This document shows positions 50,271-61,727 of a stretch of DNA of 64,000 nt, one piece after another (within the stretch, counting starts at the first letter, position 1; the number at the start of each line of letters is the position of its first letter). This stretch comes from Sagittula salina (GTDB taxonomy: Bacteria > Pseudomonadota > Alphaproteobacteria > Rhodobacterales > Rhodobacteraceae): contig NZ_JAGISH010000001.1 of NCBI RefSeq assembly GCF_017813235.1, positions 434,001 through 498,000 of the forward strand, given 5' to 3'. A program made the position numbers and the translations under genes. The notes beneath the pieces are model-generated. The model did not search any database and was not told where the DNA came from. It saw only the letters and a list, made by a program, of their open reading frames with translations.

Positions 50271-52076
50271 ATGACAACAAACTCGGTTGTCGCAGGGGAG
50301 AACCACGAAAAGCTCGAGGCGAACCTGAAGCGGGTCGAAGAACTGTCTCAGCGGCTGGTACAGGCGCTGACGAAACGAAGCCCCACGCCCCACGCCCTGA
50401 ACGGGCCGGATGCGACGCTTTATACCAAGGCCGCGCAGGCCTACATGCAGGAATGGATGACCAACCCGGCCAAGCTGATCGAGCAGCAGGTGGGATACTG
50501 GGGCAAGACGGTTTCGAACTTCATGGAGGCGCAGCAGGCGCTGGCCGCGGGCAAGCTGACCATGCCGGAAAGGACTTCGGAACGGCAGGACAAGCGGTTC
50601 CAGAACCCGCTCTGGGAGACCAACCCCTATTTCAACTACGTCAAGGAACAGTATCTGACCAACGCCGACGCCATCCGCGAGGCAGTGGAGGCAATCGACG
50701 ACCTAGATCCGGTGGAAAAGCGGCGGCTGCGCTATTTCAGCCAGCAGATCATCGACATGTTCGCGCCGACCAACTTCCTCGCCACCAACCCCGACGCCCT
50801 GATGCGCGCGGTCGAAACCGAGGGCGAGAGCCTCGTGCGCGGCCTCGAAAACCTCGTCGCCGATCTCGAGGCCAACAACGGCGAGATGGTCGTCCGGCTG
50901 GTGGACGAAGCGGCCTTCGAAGTCGGCGGCAATATCGCCACGGCCAAGGGGGAGGTCATCTACCGCAACCGGATGATGGAGTTGATCCAGTATTCGCCCA
51001 CCACCGATGAGGTGCACGAAACCCCCATCGTGCTGTTCCCGCCGTGGATCAACAAGTTCTACATCCTCGATCTCAAGCCGCAGAACTCCCTGATCCGCTG
51101 GATCGTGGCTCAGGGCTACACGCTGTTTGTCGTCGCCTGGGTGAACCCCGACGCGTCGTACCGCGATGTCGGCATGGAGGACTACGTCGAGGAAGGATTC
51201 CTGAAGGCCATCGAGGTGGTCAAGGACATCTGCAAGGTGCCACAGGTCAACGCGGTAGGCTACTGCATCGCAGGCACGACACTGTCGATAACCCTGTCGC
51301 TGATGAAGAAACGCCGCGATAAGTCGGTGAAATCGGCAACCTTCTTCACCGCGCTGACGGATTTCTCCGATCAGGGAGAGTTTACGCCCTTCCTGCAGGA
51401 GGATTTCGCCGACGGGCTGGAGCAGGAGATCGCGCAGGAAGGTATCCTGCCGCATTTCCTAATGGCGCGGACCTTCTCTTTCCTGCGGTCCAACGACCTG
51501 ATCTATGGCCCTGCCATCAAGAGCTATATGATGGGCGAGACCCCGCCCGCCTTCGACCTGCTCTACTGGAACGGCGACGGGGCGAACCTGCCGGGCAAGA
51601 TGTTTTTGCAGTATCTGCGCGCACTGTGCCAACGCAACGAATTCGCCGAGGGGCGTTATGAACTTCTGGGAGAGATACTGTCGGTCCGGGACGTCGATGT
51701 GCCCTTGATGTCCATCGCGACGGAGACTGATCACATCGCTGCCGCCCGCGATGTCTATCGTGGTGTCCAGATGATGGGATCGAAGGCTAAGGAATTCGTG
51801 CTGGGCCAGTCGGGCCACATCGCGGGCATCGTGAATCCGCCGGGAAAGGACAAGTACGGCCACTTCGTGAACGACGACCTGTCGCTGGCCTTCGACGACT
51901 GGCAGGCGGGCGCCGAGCATCACAAGGGGTCCTGGTGGCCCCATTGGGAAGCATGGCTGGCCACGCGTTCCGGCAAGCTGGTTCCGGCTCGCGCTCCGGG
52001 CGATTCGGACCACCCACCACTCGCGCCAGCCCCCGGAACTTACGTCAAGGTCAAGGCGGCCAAACAAATTCAATGA
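50271..52076 (+). CDS. phaC: Class I poly(3-hydroxyalkanoate) synthase
   Basis: PhaC polymerises 3-hydroxyacyl-CoA on the surface of granules. The 601-residue protein is the usual size for class I. The lipase-like box VGYCIAGTTLS (about residues 330-340) holds the catalytic Cys, the Asp lies in SIATETDHIAAARD (about 483-496) and the His in LGQSGHIAGIVNPP (about 511-524). The ATG at 50271 is preceded by GGGGGGAAAT. It is divergent from phaZ and followed by phaP. Confidence 0.97.
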   Translation: MTTNSVVAGENHEKLEANLKRVEELSQRLVQALTKRSPTPHALNGPDATLYTKAAQAYMQEWMTNPAKLIEQQVGYWGKTVSNFMEAQQALAAGKLTMPERTSERQDKRFQNPLWETNPYFNYVKEQYLTNADAIREAVEAIDDLDPVEKRRLRYFSQQIIDMFAPTNFLATNPDALMRAVETEGESLVRGLENLVADLEANNGEMVVRLVDEAAFEVGGNIATAKGEVIYRNRMMELIQYSPTTDEVHETPIVLFPPWINKFYILDLKPQNSLIRWIVAQGYTLFVVAWVNPDASYRDVGMEDYVEEGFLKAIEVVKDICKVPQVNAVGYCIAGTTLSITLSLMKKRRDKSVKSATFFTALTDFSDQGEFTPFLQEDFADGLEQEIAQEGILPHFLMARTFSFLRSNDLIYGPAIKSYMMGETPPAFDLLYWNGDGANLPGKMFLQYLRALCQRNEFAEGRYELLGEILSVRDVDVPLMSIATETDHIAAARDVYRGVQMMGSKAKEFVLGQSGHIAGIVNPPGKDKYGHFVNDDLSLAFDDWQAGAEHHKGSWWPHWEAWLATRSGKLVPARAPGDSDHPPLAPAPGTYVKVKAAKQIQ

Positions 52077-52092
52077 CTTGCCTCCCACTTTG

Positions 52093-52153
52093 CTGCGGCG
52101 CAGAAAAACCCTTGAAATGCTGCGCCGCAGCATGCATATTGAGTGCAGCTGCA
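52093..52153 (+). promoter_or_regulatory. PhaR-type operator region upstream of phaP
   Basis: Two CTGC-N3-GCAG sites, CTGCGGCGCAG (52093-52103) and CTGCGCCGCAG (52120-52130), plus TGCAGCTGCA (52144-52153), precede phaP. This is the motif reported for the PHA repressor PhaR in Paracoccus and Rhodobacter. The first two sites are also inverted copies of each other and could form a hairpin after phaC. Confidence 0.75.
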
Positions 52154-52204
52154 GAGATACGGGGTGGGCCCGCTGAGCAGCGGAGATTGAAGAGGAATTT
52201 GGAA

Positions 52205-52654
52205 ATGGCACAGACGCAAGATTTCACCGCGATGATGAAAGAGATGATGGGCGCGTTCCCGGTGGACACCAAGGCAATGGAAGACGCCTTCAAGACCACC
52301 GCCACGATGAACGAGAAGCTGTCCTCCGTCGCTCTGGAAGCCGCCGAGAAGTCGACCGAGCTGTCCGCTGCGTGGACCAAGGACACGCTGTCCAAGCTGG
52401 CCGCGATGACCACCGCGAAGTCCGAACCGGCCGACTACGCCAAGGCGATGACCGACTTCGCTTCGGCACAGGCAGAGACCGCCGCCGAGAACATGGCCGC
52501 CTTCGCAGAGATCGCGAAGAAAGTGCAGATGGACACCGTCGAACTGCTGATGGCAGCCGGCAAGGACATCTCCGAGGACATGACCTCCGCGGCCAAGAAG
52601 GCTTCGGAAGAGATGACCGCTGCGGCCAAGAAGGTCACCGAAGCAGCGAAGTAA
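52205..52654 (+). CDS. phaP: Phasin (granule-coating protein)
   Basis: Phasins coat PHA granules and set their size and number. This 149-residue protein is almost entirely amphipathic helix, rich in Ala, Lys, Glu and Met, with FASAQAETAAENMAAFAEIA (about residues 82-101) typical of the phasin-2 family and an Ala/Lys repeat at the end. The ATG at 52205 follows GAGGAA. It follows phaC and is preceded by PhaR-type sites; three hairpins follow it. The repressor gene phaR, which usually follows phaP in relatives, is absent here. Confidence 0.93.
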   Translation: MAQTQDFTAMMKEMMGAFPVDTKAMEDAFKTTATMNEKLSSVALEAAEKSTELSAAWTKDTLSKLAAMTTAKSEPADYAKAMTDFASAQAETAAENMAAFAEIAKKVQMDTVELLMAAGKDISEDMTSAAKKASEEMTAAAKKVTEAAK

Positions 52655-52724
52655 TTCCCGCAGCGCGCATCGGCGCGCTGGGGTTCGGGTTTGCGCCCTC
52701 TCCTCCCATTTGGCGCAAAATCCT

Positions 52725-52763
52725 GGGGGCAGGTTTCTTCGGAAACTTGCCCCCTTCCTTTTT
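52725..52763 (+). terminator. Strong terminator after phaP
   Basis: A 13-bp stem with one mismatch, a TTCG tetraloop and a T-rich tail ends 71 bp past phaP. A second terminator with five T lies at 52767-52796. Confidence 0.85.
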
Positions 52764-52870
52764 GAGGCGGCGCATCTCCGGGTGCGCCGCATTTTTCGTT
52801 GTTCAAGGGCGCGCCTGCGGCGCAAGGGGTATCTCGGTCAGGCAAGGCCTGACCTCGGGGTGCCTCCGAC

Positions 52871-52895
52871 GGGAATATTTCAACCACGAAGAAGC
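52871..52895. repeat. Intergenic repeat, reverse-oriented relative
   Basis: GGGAATATTTCAACCACGAA followed by GAAGC reads on the other strand as a relative of the CTTCTTTGGTT...AAATA element at 8668 and 63344. The match is partial. Confidence 0.45.
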
Positions 52896-52967
52896 AGGGC
52901 CCAGGTCCGACCGGGCACGACGACGGGCGGGACCTGAAGTCCCGCCCGTCTTGGCGTGCCTGGCGTG

Positions 52968-55355
52968 CTAGCGCGGTGCGTCGTCGCCCTCGGCCACGCC
53001 ATCATCGAGGGTCACCTCCGGGTCCGGCGAAGCGGCCGGCGGGTTGGCCTTTCCTTCGATCTCGGCCGGGCGCTCGCTTTCGCCCATCAGCCGGACCGGG
53101 GCGGCGGGGGCGCGACCCTGCTTATCTTCGCCGAAGTAGATGGTCTGATGCGGGAAGGGGATTTCGATGCCGCGTTCATCGAAAATGCGCTTTACGATCT
53201 CGTTGTACGCCCGGCCCACGCCCCATTGCTGGCCGGCCACGCACTTGATGCGCGCGCGCACCACCACGTCGGAGGCGCCGAAGCTGTTCAGACCGAACCA
53301 CTGCAGGTCCTCTAGGATGTGGGGCGCGAACTCCGGGTTGGCGCGCAATTCCTCGAAGGCATCGAGCATGGCCTGTTTCGCATCCGAGACATTTTCGCGA
53401 TACGCGATGCCCATGTCAGCGACATAGAACCCGTAGTCGCGCATGTAGTTCGACACCATGTCGACCGAGCTGAAGGGGATGATGTGGAACACCCCCTGCA
53501 CGTCCCTGAGCGACACGGAGCGGATGGTCAGCCGTTCCACAGTGCCGGTGGTGCCGCCGACCGACACCACGTCGCCAACGTTCATCGCGTTCTCCAGCTG
53601 GATGAACACACCGGTGATGATGTCCTGCACCAGTTTCTGCGCGCCGAAACCGATGGCAAGGCCCAGTACACCGGCAGAGGCGATGAGCGGCGCGATGTCG
53701 ATCCCGACTTCGGAGAGCACGAACATCAGCGTGATGACCACCAGCACAATGGTCACCGCGTTGCGCAGCAAGGAAAGCAGTGTCCTTTCGCGCGCGGTGG
53801 GAGCTGAGCCGAAGTCCGGGTTGAGACGGAAGTCGACCCAGGAGTTCACCGCCAGCCAGACAAGGAACGACACGATGAGGATCAGAAAGATCGACACGAT
53901 GGTGGCGGTAAGCTGTACGCCCACCTGGCTTTCCAGCCAGCCCTGCGCGTCGATGATGCCGATTGTATTGAGCGTGAAGAAGACCACCGCGGCAAAGATT
54001 GCGAGCCGGAAGACAGTCAGCATGCGCGGGACAAACGCGTTGAGGCGGCGCTCCAGCAGCGGCAGACGCTCTGAAACGCCGTGCGGAACCTTGACACCGC
54101 GCATGATGAGGCGGCCGACGATGTTCGAGGCGATGAAGCCCACGACGATTGCCGCCAACACCTTGCCCGAGGCATAGAGCATCGGGAACAGCACACCGCC
54201 CGGCCGCGCGAGGACCACCGCCAGCAGCACGAAAAGGTAGCCCAGCGCTGCCATGTACCAGTTCCGCGCAAGAAAGCGGATGACGCTGCCCCAGTCGTGC
54301 AGCCGCGAGCCCAGCAGCCAGTCGGCCACCTCGCGGCGGTACCGGATCACCTGAATTGCCACGATAACAATGGCCAGTACCGAGATCAGCGTGGAGACGC
54401 CGCGCCCGGTCATGACATCGACGTTCTGGTTGATAATCGGAACCACGAGCATCTGGCCGTAGCCCAGTAGGCTCGCGATGAAGGCAATCCAGCGGTTGAG
54501 ATGGCGCGCACCCTGATCGGGGATGTTGATCGGCCGCAGATCCGGCGTCGTGGGCGAGAGAATGGCGCGAACCACCATCTTTACCATCTCCACGATCAGG
54601 AAGGCATTCAGATAGAGCGTCTGACGAATGCCGATCTGCCCGACTGAACCGAAGACCAGAAGCGCCAGCAGGTAGCCCACACCCCAGGCGGCGACGACAA
54701 CCACCGCGTCGATCAACACCGATCCGAGAATGATGAAGCCGGTCTGAAGCGGCCCGCGTTCGTTCGCGGCGGACCCCATGCGACGGTAGAGCCGTTTGGA
54801 GATCCAGCGCAGCAGGTTGTAGATGACAACCGTGGCAACGATCACCAACGCAAGTTCCCGGATTGCATCCCAGATCACTTGCGGATCGATCTGCGCCGCA
54901 CTGGTCAAGGTTTCGGGCGCGCGCAGGAGGTGGCCCCAAAAGGCGGTAAGCGTCGTGCCCAGGGTTTCTGCCGCGCCTTGCGTCGCCTGCGCCACGCGAC
55001 GGGTCAGCGACACATCCTCCGGCTGGGTGATGGCGGCAGAGGTCGCGGGATCGGCGGAACCGAACGTCGCAGGCGCAGAGCCAACCGTGGTCAACGCATC
55101 GACAAGCGCCGCACGCGTCTGGTCGTTCCGGAGCAGATCGGCCAGCGCCTGCGCCTGTTCGGTAGTCAATGCGCCGACCCCGGCGGTGGCGTCGCCCCCC
55201 TGCCCCGTGCCCTGCCCTGTGCTTGCCTGATCCGTGGTCACCGGACCTGGCGTCTGCGCCGCGGCAGGCATCAGTCCGAACAGACCCAGCATGATCGAAA
55301 GCAGGCAGGCAACCACGGCCTGCCGGAGAGGGATTCCCCCGGTCCTGAGACTCAT
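52968..55355 (-). CDS. Large MscS family mechanosensitive channel protein
   Basis: This 795-residue inner-membrane protein has a signal peptide (about residues 1-34), a periplasmic Gln/Thr/Ala-rich part to about 140, some ten hydrophobic segments and then the MscS core. The core's pore helix and following domain show GVLGLAIGFGAQKLVQDIITG (about residues 560-580) and GDVVSVGGTTGTVERLTIRSV (about 596-616). It should open under membrane tension to relieve osmotic down-shock. The start at 55355 is chosen for the signal peptide. The acidic C-terminal tail is low-complexity. It stands alone. Confidence 0.9.
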   Translation of the reverse strand: MSLRTGGIPLRQAVVACLLSIMLGLFGLMPAAAQTPGPVTTDQASTGQGTGQGGDATAGVGALTTEQAQALADLLRNDQTRAALVDALTTVGSAPATFGSADPATSAAITQPEDVSLTRRVAQATQGAAETLGTTLTAFWGHLLRAPETLTSAAQIDPQVIWDAIRELALVIVATVVIYNLLRWISKRLYRRMGSAANERGPLQTGFIILGSVLIDAVVVVAAWGVGYLLALLVFGSVGQIGIRQTLYLNAFLIVEMVKMVVRAILSPTTPDLRPINIPDQGARHLNRWIAFIASLLGYGQMLVVPIINQNVDVMTGRGVSTLISVLAIVIVAIQVIRYRREVADWLLGSRLHDWGSVIRFLARNWYMAALGYLFVLLAVVLARPGGVLFPMLYASGKVLAAIVVGFIASNIVGRLIMRGVKVPHGVSERLPLLERRLNAFVPRMLTVFRLAIFAAVVFFTLNTIGIIDAQGWLESQVGVQLTATIVSIFLILIVSFLVWLAVNSWVDFRLNPDFGSAPTARERTLLSLLRNAVTIVLVVITLMFVLSEVGIDIAPLIASAGVLGLAIGFGAQKLVQDIITGVFIQLENAMNVGDVVSVGGTTGTVERLTIRSVSLRDVQGVFHIIPFSSVDMVSNYMRDYGFYVADMGIAYRENVSDAKQAMLDAFEELRANPEFAPHILEDLQWFGLNSFGASDVVVRARIKCVAGQQWGVGRAYNEIVKRIFDERGIEIPFPHQTIYFGEDKQGRAPAAPVRLMGESERPAEIEGKANPPAASPDPEVTLDDGVAEGDDAPR

Positions 55356-55558
55356 GCGGCTCCTTTGACTTGTCCTGTCCGCATCCCCGCCCGGTTGCTC
55401 CGCGCTTTTGAATGCCATCCGCCCCCGCCTGACTGCGGCGACTACACCGTGAGGGGAGCTAGCGCGGCCTGCCCGGTTTCAAGGTGGATTTACGCAATGC
55501 CCAATGGAAAACGGCGGCCCGCCAGGGGCCGCCGTCTGAATTCGAGCTGTGCGCCGCG

Positions 55559-56182
55559 TCAGACGAGGGTCGCCTGTGTCGCCGCGCGCAATTCGTCCTC
55601 GGTCACGCCATCGGCGCACTCGACGATTTTCAAGCCGCCTTCGACCACGTCCAGCACACCGAGGTTGGTGATGATGCGGTCCACAACGCCCTTGCCGGTC
55701 AACGGCAGCGTGCATTCCTTCAAAACCTTGCTGTCGCCGTGCTTGTTGGTGTGGTCCATCACGACGATCACCCGGCCGACGCCCGCAACGAGGTCCATGG
55801 CGCCGCCCATGCCCTTCACCAGCTTGCCCGGGATCATCCAGTTCGCCAGATCACCGTTCTCTGCGACTTCCATGGCACCGAGGATTGCCGCCGCGATCTT
55901 GCCGCCACGGATCATGCCAAAGGACATGGCGCTGTCGAAATAGGCCGTGCGCGGCAGTTCCGTGATGGTCTGCTTGCCCGCGTTGATCAGGTCCGGGTCC
56001 TCGTCACCTTCAAAAGGGAACGGACCCATGCCCAGCATCCCGTTCTCGGACTGCAGCGTGATGTCCTTGTCACCCACGTAGTTGGCCACCAGCGTCGGGA
56101 TGCCGATGCCAAGGTTGACGTACATGCCGTCTTCGAGTTCCTGCGCGGCCCGCGCCGCCATCTGATTGCGATCCCATGCCAT
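55559..56182 (-). CDS. scoB: 3-oxoacid CoA-transferase subunit B
   Basis: With ScoA this subunit transfers CoA from succinyl-CoA to acetoacetate. The 207-residue protein carries the catalytic Glu in [14 protein letters not shown] (about residue 51), within the family pattern [15 protein letters not shown] (about 19-33) before it. Length is normal. It follows scoA by 3 bp on the same strand. Substrate could be another short 3-oxoacid; adjacency to the PHA region fits ketone-body metabolism but is not proof. Confidence 0.93.
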   Translation of the reverse strand: MAWDRNQMAARAAQELEDGMYVNLGIGIPTLVANYVGDKDITLQSENGMLGMGPFPFEGDEDPDLINAGKQTITELPRTAYFDSAMSFGMIRGGKIAAAILGAMEVAENGDLANWMIPGKLVKGMGGAMDLVAGVGRVIVVMDHTNKHGDSKVLKECTLPLTGKGVVDRIITNLGVLDVVEGGLKIVECADGVTEDELRAATQATLV

Positions 56183-56185
56183 GGT

Positions 56186-56890
56186 TCAGGCCTCCTCACG
56201 CTTGCGGACAGTCCGCTGTTCGATCCGCTTTTCGTGCTGGCCCTGGATCAGGCGGTGCACGTAAATGCCGGGCAGGTGGATGTGATCCGGGTCGAGTTCG
56301 CCGGGCTCGACAATCTCTTCGACCTCCATCACGCAGACCTTGCCGCACATCGCCGCCGGAGGGTTGAAGTTGCGCGCGGTCTTGCGGAAGATGCAGTTGC
56401 CGGTGGTATCGGCCTTCCACGCCTTCACGATGGCGAGGTCGGCGAAGATGCCTTCCTCGAGGATGTAGTCCTGACCGTTCCAGGCTTTCACTTCCTTGCC
56501 CTCGGCAATTTGTGTACCGACGCCGGTCTTGGTGTAGAAGCCGGGGATGCCGGCGCCGCCTGCGCGCATACGCTCCGCCAGCGTGCCCTGCGGATTGAAC
56601 TCCAGCTCAAGTTCGCCGGAGAGGTATTGCCGCATGAATTCCGCGTTCTCGCCGACGTAGGAGGACATCATCTTCTTCACCTGGCGGGTCGCCAGGAGCT
56701 TGCCCAGCCCAAAGCCATCGACCCCGGCGTTGTTCGAGGCAACCGTCAGGTCTTTCACGCCGCTTTCGACGATGGCATCGATCAGCAGTTCCGGAATACC
56801 GCAAAGGCCAAAGCCCCCTGCGGCGATCAGCATGCCGTCCGTCAACAGACCGTCCAGCGCCTCGGCTGCCGAACCGTATACCTTTTTCAT
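56186..56890 (-). CDS. scoA: 3-oxoacid CoA-transferase subunit A
   Basis: This 234-residue subunit pairs with ScoB. It has [20 protein letters not shown] (about residues 17-36) as the CoA-binding glycine loop, [15 protein letters not shown] (about 48-62) and the [15 protein letters not shown] region (about 109-123). The ATG at 56890 has GAGGGG before it; the frame beyond is not conserved. ScoA and ScoB form a two-gene operon. Confidence 0.93.
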   Translation of the reverse strand: MKKVYGSAAEALDGLLTDGMLIAAGGFGLCGIPELLIDAIVESGVKDLTVASNNAGVDGFGLGKLLATRQVKKMMSSYVGENAEFMRQYLSGELELEFNPQGTLAERMRAGGAGIPGFYTKTGVGTQIAEGKEVKAWNGQDYILEEGIFADLAIVKAWKADTTGNCIFRKTARNFNPPAAMCGKVCVMEVEEIVEPGELDPDHIHLPGIYVHRLIQGQHEKRIEQRTVRKREEA

Positions 56891-57073
56891 GGAAACACCC
56901 CTCCTGTTGTGTCTGGCAGGGGTTGTCGCCGCTCCGCAGCACGGTGTCAACGGACCGTCCGGTTCACACGACCCAAGAGGCCATGCCCGGCGCGCGGGAT
57001 GGCCTCTCTCTGATGTCATGCTGTGTTCAACACCGTGCTCTGCTCGATGCCAGCGCCCTGACCGGTAGCGGTC

Positions 57074-57586
57074 TCAGCCCCCGATGGCAGCACAGCCGAC
57101 GCGAGCGCCCGCGCCGCCGATAGGCTGTGTCACGCCATCATCGCCACCTTCGTGGATCACCAGCGCAGAGCCGTCCTCATCCATCAGTCCCTTCACCGTG
57201 ACCATGGTGGTATAGGCTTCCATCTCGCCCGTGCCGTCCGCGTTGACGTAGAGATTGGGCAGGTCGCCATCCTCCGGCCCGTCCATGTTCAGCAGACCAT
57301 GGCCGCCCTCGATCTTGCCCACGTGACCACCGGAAGTCTTGAACCCCTCGGCGGGATCGCAGACGGCGGTAGCGTGCAGGTGCAGCCCGTGTTTGCCGGG
57401 GGCGAGCCCCTCGACCCGGACGTGCAGCAGGACGCCCTTCGGCCCCTGCGTCAGGGTGGCCTCTCCAATCGTGTCGCCCTCTGCGCCGAGGATGTCGGCG
57501 CTGGCGGTCTCGGCGGGCATGTGGCTTTCCGCCATGGCGGCAAAGGGTGCGGCGGCCAGAATGGCCAAGGGCAGCAAACGGATCAT
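57074..57586 (-). CDS. sodC: Exported Cu/Zn superoxide dismutase-like protein
   Basis: This 170-residue exported protein has a signal peptide (about residues 1-19) and a Cu/Zn superoxide dismutase domain. Copper ligands are visible in HGLHLH (two His), SGGHVG and VIHEGGDD, and the disulfide cysteines in AVCDPA and RVGCAA. The zinc site is incomplete: spacing from the previous His places Glu in GPEDGDLPN where family members have His. Activity may therefore differ from that of classical enzymes. The ATG at 57586 follows GAGAGA. Confidence 0.85.
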   Translation of the reverse strand: MIRLLPLAILAAAPFAAMAESHMPAETASADILGAEGDTIGEATLTQGPKGVLLHVRVEGLAPGKHGLHLHATAVCDPAEGFKTSGGHVGKIEGGHGLLNMDGPEDGDLPNLYVNADGTGEMEAYTTMVTVKGLMDEDGSALVIHEGGDDGVTQPIGGAGARVGCAAIGG

Positions 57587-57683
57587 CTCTCTTCCCTCCT
57601 CGTAAAATGCCCTCCCCAAACGGGCAGGCATCCTACAAGGTAGACCGGCGCCATGGGCGTCAAACCCATGCGCCGGGTTTCGC

Positions 57684-58229
57684 TCAGATCAGGCGGACCT
57701 GCGTGCCGACAGGAGTGATTTCGAACAACTCGGCGATCATTTCGTTGTACAGCCCGATGCACCCGTCCGAGGATCGGCGCCCGATCTTCCGCGTGTCATG
57801 CGTGCCGTGGATCAGGTAGGCGGGCCAGCCGAGGTACATGGCGTGGCTTCCAAGCGGGTTGTCCGGCGCGCCGCCCTCCACCGGATGCCAGTCCGGGAAG
57901 CGTTCCATCTGGCTGGCGGTCGGCGTCCATGTGGGGCCGACCTGCTTGCGCACGATTTCGGTATAACCGCGCTTCGTCAGTTCGTCCGACTTCGGTACGG
58001 AGGTCGGGTAGACCCTGTAGTCGATACCGTCCGCCGACCAGTAATGCAGCGCGCGGCTTTCGGTGTCGCAGACGATACAGCCCTTGCCCAGTTGGTCAAA
58101 ATGATCGCGCCAGTCCTGCATGGCGAAACTCGAAACGTTGCGCCGCATATCTGCCGCGCGTGCCGTGGCGGGAACGATCAGCGCCGCGCCGCTGGCGATC
58201 AGCAGGCCGCGTCGGGTCAGTTGGGTCAT
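57684..58229 (-). CDS. L,D-transpeptidase family protein with twin-arginine-like signal
   Basis: This 181-residue exported protein starts TQLTRRGLLIASGAALIV, a twin-arginine-like signal. The YkuD domain shows YLIHGTHDTRKIGRRSSDGC (about residues 141-160) with the active Cys (about 160); the usual S-H-G-C-V/I-R reads S-D-G-C-I-G, so the His before Gly-Cys and the Arg after it are replaced. It may cross-link or remodel peptidoglycan, or attach lipoproteins. It is the second L,D-transpeptidase of the window. Start 58229 is chosen for the signal. Confidence 0.87.
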   Translation of the reverse strand: MTQLTRRGLLIASGAALIVPATARAADMRRNVSSFAMQDWRDHFDQLGKGCIVCDTESRALHYWSADGIDYRVYPTSVPKSDELTKRGYTEIVRKQVGPTWTPTASQMERFPDWHPVEGGAPDNPLGSHAMYLGWPAYLIHGTHDTRKIGRRSSDGCIGLYNEMIAELFEITPVGTQVRLI

Positions 58230-58463
58230 TGTCGAACCTCTTTGCTCGATACCATGACCGCTGCATGCCTCCGTTCCGCGCCGCTGACGAATCACACATT
58301 CGTCAGCGCGCATGTAACGGCAGATCCGCTACACCCGTCGCCTTCTTCCAGGCCGGGAGACTCCGGAGCGCATACCGTGGCAGGGCCTCAGCGGCAGGCG
58401 CGGCCGCGCCTGCTAACCTGTGCGCGCACAAACGCGCGCCGCTGGATCACAAAAGGAGCCCAC

Positions 58464-61127
<2,664 letters not shown>

Positions 61128-61292
61128 CTCTACTCGGACCTCTCTGCTTTGCTCTTGGCGACCCTCACAGGGGATGCGTATTGCGGTGCCAGATGTGGGG
61201 CACAAGGGGGAATTGTCAATGTGGGCGCATCCGCCGCTTCCCATATCAGGGGCGCCCTGCCTATTGTGGACGCATCAATACGGAGGTTTCCG

Positions 61293-61727
61293 ATGCGCCA
61301 CGTCGCACTTTTCCTGTCCCTTGCGCTGGCCGCGCCCGCACCGCTCGCCGCATGGGAAACGCCGTCTCGCGGGACTGCCACGCGCGGCGCCCTGATGGAC
61401 GCCATGCGCCCCCATGCGGAGTGGATCTTTGGCGCGCCGCTCGTGTTTCGCGTGGATGAATTGCGGGTCGATGGCGATGTGGCCTTTGCCATGCTGGACC
61501 CGCTCCGACCCGACGGACGTGCCATGACACAAGCCGACCTTCGGCCGGGCCACGGGGCGGACGACCTTTTCGAATTCGGCGGGCCGTCGATCCAGGCGCT
61601 GTACCAGCGGTCCGGCGACACCTGGGTTGCCGTGCACTGGGAAATCGGGGCGACGGACGCGTGGTGGTACTGGCCCCCGCTGTGCCCGGTGTGGTGGTCT
61701 GTCATTCCGGATGCCTGCGCCAACTAA
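61293..61727 (+). CDS. Small exported protein between topA and dprA, function unknown
   Basis: This 144-residue protein has a signal peptide (MRHVALFLSLALAAPAPLAA) and a Trp-rich C-terminus (WWYWPPLCPVWWSVIPDAC, about residues 122-140) with two Cys that could pair. No family is recognised. The ATG at 61293 follows GGAGG. It is on the opposite strand to topA and dprA; its TAA stop overlaps the dprA stop tail to tail (CTAA). The signal peptide, ribosome site and clean fit support a real gene. Confidence 0.75.
   Translation: MRHVALFLSLALAAPAPLAAWETPSRGTATRGALMDAMRPHAEWIFGAPLVFRVDELRVDGDVAFAMLDPLRPDGRAMTQADLRPGHGADDLFEFGGPSIQALYQRSGDTWVAVHWEIGATDAWWYWPPLCPVWWSVIPDACAN

Larger units (their letters stand above)
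52655..52967. other. Gene-free stretch after phaP with three hairpins
   Basis: TTGCGCC...GGCGCAA (52691-52718), GGGGGCAGGTTTC-TTCG-GAAACTTGCCCCC followed by TTCCTTTTT (52725-52763) and GCGGCGCA...TGCGCCGC followed by ATTTTT (52767-52796) lie in a row. The last two are strong intrinsic terminators. A relative of the intergenic repeat lies at 52871-52895. No gene is seen, including phaR. Confidence 0.7.

Noticed and set aside
53416..54939. A 507-codon frame inside the MscS gene
   Set aside because: Same strand, other frame; Arg/Pro/Gly-rich shadow of the real channel gene.
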